Shown: positions 6,058 to 7,365 of the stretch, piece after piece | Layout: each line of letters starts with the position of its first letter | Numbering within the stretch: position 1 is the first letter of the stretch | Source: Polyangium sp. (in: bacteria) | GTDB lineage: Bacteria; Myxococcota_A; Polyangia; Palsa-1104 | Reading direction: 5' to 3' | Length of the DNA: 7,365 nucleotides | Assembly (NCBI GenBank): GCA_025450955.1 | Contig: JANWLJ010000277.1 | Coordinates: 1-7,365, forward strand | Notes under the pieces: generated by a model | The model's database searches: none | What the model was told of the DNA's origin: nothing | What the model saw: only the letters and a program-made list of their open reading frames with translations | Position numbers and translations under genes: made by a program

Positions 6058-6958
6058 GCTCATCCTCGCGCTCTGCGCGATCGCCACTTGTGGTTTCGCC
6101 CGACCCGCGCACGCCAAGCTCCACGTGGTCACCACCATCGAGACCTTCGCCGACCTCGCCAAGCGGATCGGCGGCGATCGCGTCGAGGTCAAGGCGCTGT
6201 CGAAGGGCTACATGGACCCGCACTTCGTCCAGCCGAAGCCGAGCCTGGTCATTCAGCTGAACCGCGCCGACCTGCTCATCCGCGTCGGGCTCCAGCTCGA
6301 GATCGGCTGGCTGCCGCCGCTCGTGCTCGGCGCGCGCAACGACAAGATCCAGCCCGGCGCGCAGGGCGACCTCAACATCTCGACGCAGATTCCGCTGCTC
6401 GACGTGCCGACGGTGCGGATCAACCGCGGCATGGGTGACATCCACCCGCTCGGCAATCCGCACTACTGGCTGCCGCCCGGCAACGCCAAGATCATCGCGA
6501 GCGAGATCGCCACGCGGCTCAAGCAGCTCGATCCCGGCGGCGCCAAGACCTACGACGCCAACCTCGCCACCTTTCAGACCGAGCTCGAGCAGCACCGGAA
6601 AAAATGGGAGCAGCAGGCGGCGACTTTGCGCGGCATGAAGGTCGTCACCTATCACCCGAGCTGGAGCTACGTGTCGCAGTGGCTCGGGCTCGTCGAGGTC
6701 GGCTACATCGAGCCGAAGCCGGGCATCCCGGCGCCGCCTTCGCACATCGCCGCGCTCATCGGGCTCATGCGCTCGGACGGCGTGCGCATGTTGATGATGG
6801 AGTCGTTCTATCCGCGCAACGTCGCCGATCTGGTGTGCAGCAAGGCGGGCGCCAAGACGGTGGTGCTGCCGAGCGACGTCGGCGCCGACGCGTCGACCAG
6901 CGACTATTTTTCGCTCGTCGATCAGGTGATCGCCAAGCTCATGGCAGGCGCCAGGTGA
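6050..6958 (+). CDS. znuA: Zinc-type metal ABC transporter periplasmic-binding protein
   Basis: This is the periplasmic solute-binding protein that delivers metal to the ZnuB/ZnuC transporter. It is 302 residues, with a cleavable signal peptide (MRKLILALCAIATCGFA, then AHA before K23). The cluster A-I fold is recognisable: VVTTIETFADLAKRIGG at the start, DPHFVQPKPS (H58), NRADLLIRVGLQLE (71-84), GNPHYWLPP (H138), VVTYHPSWSYV (H202), and a C-terminal DVGADASTSDYFSLVDQ with Asp276, Asp280 and Asp285 as candidate fourth ligands. H58, H138 and H202 are the expected metal ligands of this family. The flexible His/Asp-rich loop of E. coli ZnuA is absent, and Gln61 replaces the usual Glu/Thr-Pro after the first His. 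Zinc is therefore the likely but not proven substrate. ATG 6050 has GGAGG 7 nt upstream. The TGA (6956-6958) overlaps the GTG of the next gene. Confidence 0.9.
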   Translation: MRKLILALCAIATCGFARPAHAKLHVVTTIETFADLAKRIGGDRVEVKALSKGYMDPHFVQPKPSLVIQLNRADLLIRVGLQLEIGWLPPLVLGARNDKIQPGAQGDLNISTQIPLLDVPTVRINRGMGDIHPLGNPHYWLPPGNAKIIASEIATRLKQLDPGGAKTYDANLATFQTELEQHRKKWEQQAATLRGMKVVTYHPSWSYVSQWLGLVEVGYIEPKPGIPAPPSHIAALIGLMRSDGVRMLMMESFYPRNVADLVCSKAGAKTVVLPSDVGADASTSDYFSLVDQVIAKLMAGAR

Positions 6959-7365
6959 GGTCGGGCGCGCGCGGGCTTCCGATCACCCTCGATGTCGAGG
7001 GCGCGAAGGTGCTGGTGATTGGCGGCGGCGACGAGATGGCGCGGCGCCTCGAGCTTTTGCGCGAAGCCGGCGCCGAGCTCCTCGAACGCGCCGCCTTCGT
7101 CCCGCGCGAGCTCGACGGCGCACAAATGGTTTTCTTCGGCCTCTCCGATCCGCTGCTCGCCGCCGAGGTCCACGCCGCCGCCCGCGCCCGCTCGATCCTC
7201 TGCTGGTGCGCCGACGATCCCGCCCACTCCGACTTCGCGCTGCCCGCAGTCGCCCGCCTCGGCCGCGCCCGCCTGGCGATCTCCACCTCCGGCGCGAGCC
7301 CCGCCCTCGCCTCCCGCCTGCGCGCCCTCTTCGAGCGCGAGCTCGGCGATCGCTTCCCCAAGTTC
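6955..7365 (+). CDS. Precorrin-2 dehydrogenase/sirohydrochlorin ferrochelatase-like (CysG-N/Met8/SirC type), partial
   Basis: The gene is cut by the window edge; 137 codons are visible. The protein should oxidise precorrin-2 to sirohydrochlorin with NAD and may insert iron, on the way to siroheme or cobalamin. I see LDVEGAKVLVIGGG (12-25, NAD-binding), LELLREAGAE (32-41), ELDGAQMVFFGLSDP (52-66), ILCWCADDPAHSDFALPAV (81-99) and AISTSGASPALASRLR (108-123), all family landmarks. The DD of ADDP (87-88) matches the position of the catalytic Asp in CysG and Met8. Relative to typical members, about 20 residues are missing after AGAE. This is where the second Rossmann strand (VTVVAP-like) should be. 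CWC replaces the usual NVV before the DDP. GTG 6955 overlaps the znuA TGA (GTGA). Whether a C-terminal SAM-methyltransferase domain follows cannot be seen. Confidence 0.8.
   Translation, partial: MRSGARGLPITLDVEGAKVLVIGGGDEMARRLELLREAGAELLERAAFVPRELDGAQMVFFGLSDPLLAAEVHAAARARSILCWCADDPAHSDFALPAVARLGRARLAISTSGASPALASRLRALFERELGDRFPKF

Overview
The window is very GC-rich double-stranded bacterial DNA, with codons ending mostly in G or C. It looks chromosomal, from a myxobacterium-like organism (Myxococcota or the older Deltaproteobacteria). This assignment is an inference. It rests on base composition, on an RpoH-type sigma factor with a long acidic N-terminal extension, and on the style of the metal-transport proteins. 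No rRNA, tRNA, CRISPR array, insertion sequence, phage gene or attachment site is visible.

Layout. Positions 1-122 are non-coding and C-rich, with CCACCAATC-type repeats, and lie downstream of a minus-strand gene pair. On the minus strand, a heat-shock-type sigma factor (rpoH, start about 2136, stop 991) is followed by the 16S rRNA methyltransferase gene rsmI (about 947 to 123). About 50 bp separates rpoH from the first gene of a plus-strand cluster that fills the rest of the window. In order, that cluster is: an SRPBCC/START-like protein (2187-2630); a 99-residue membrane-anchored protein with a His/CxxC motif (2627-2926, TTG start); a metal ABC transporter ATPase (ZnuC-like, 2976-3824); its permease (ZnuB-like, 3761-4624); an outer-membrane beta-barrel of the type annotated as a zinc-regulated outer-membrane receptor (4621-6000); a periplasmic metal-binding protein (ZnuA-like, 6050-6958); and the start of a siroheme-synthase-type precorrin-2 dehydrogenase that runs off the end (6955-7365+).

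How the genes work together. The central genes give a complete route for a divalent metal, most likely zinc: outer-membrane barrel, periplasmic carrier, inner-membrane permease and ATPase. The small His/Cys protein next to them could be a periplasm-facing metal-handling accessory. Almost every junction is a stop/start overlap (TTGA, GTGA, a 64-bp overlap, GTGA) or a short spacer, so the block is probably co-transcribed and translationally coupled. The only spacers inside it are about 49 bp each, before znuC and before znuA. The precorrin-2 dehydrogenase is fused to the end by a GTGA overlap, which links metal uptake to siroheme or cobalt-tetrapyrrole synthesis by position.

The most notable points are: the outer-membrane barrel embedded between permease and binding-protein genes; the small His/CxxC protein; an apparent pair of overlapping divergent promoters that would make both rpoH and the SRPBCC transcripts leaderless; a precorrin-2 dehydrogenase that lacks about 20 residues of its NAD-binding fold; and a 14-codon ORF overlapping the znuA start. 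Nothing here is clearly a wholly new system. The transporter itself is a recognisable family with an uncommon gene arrangement.
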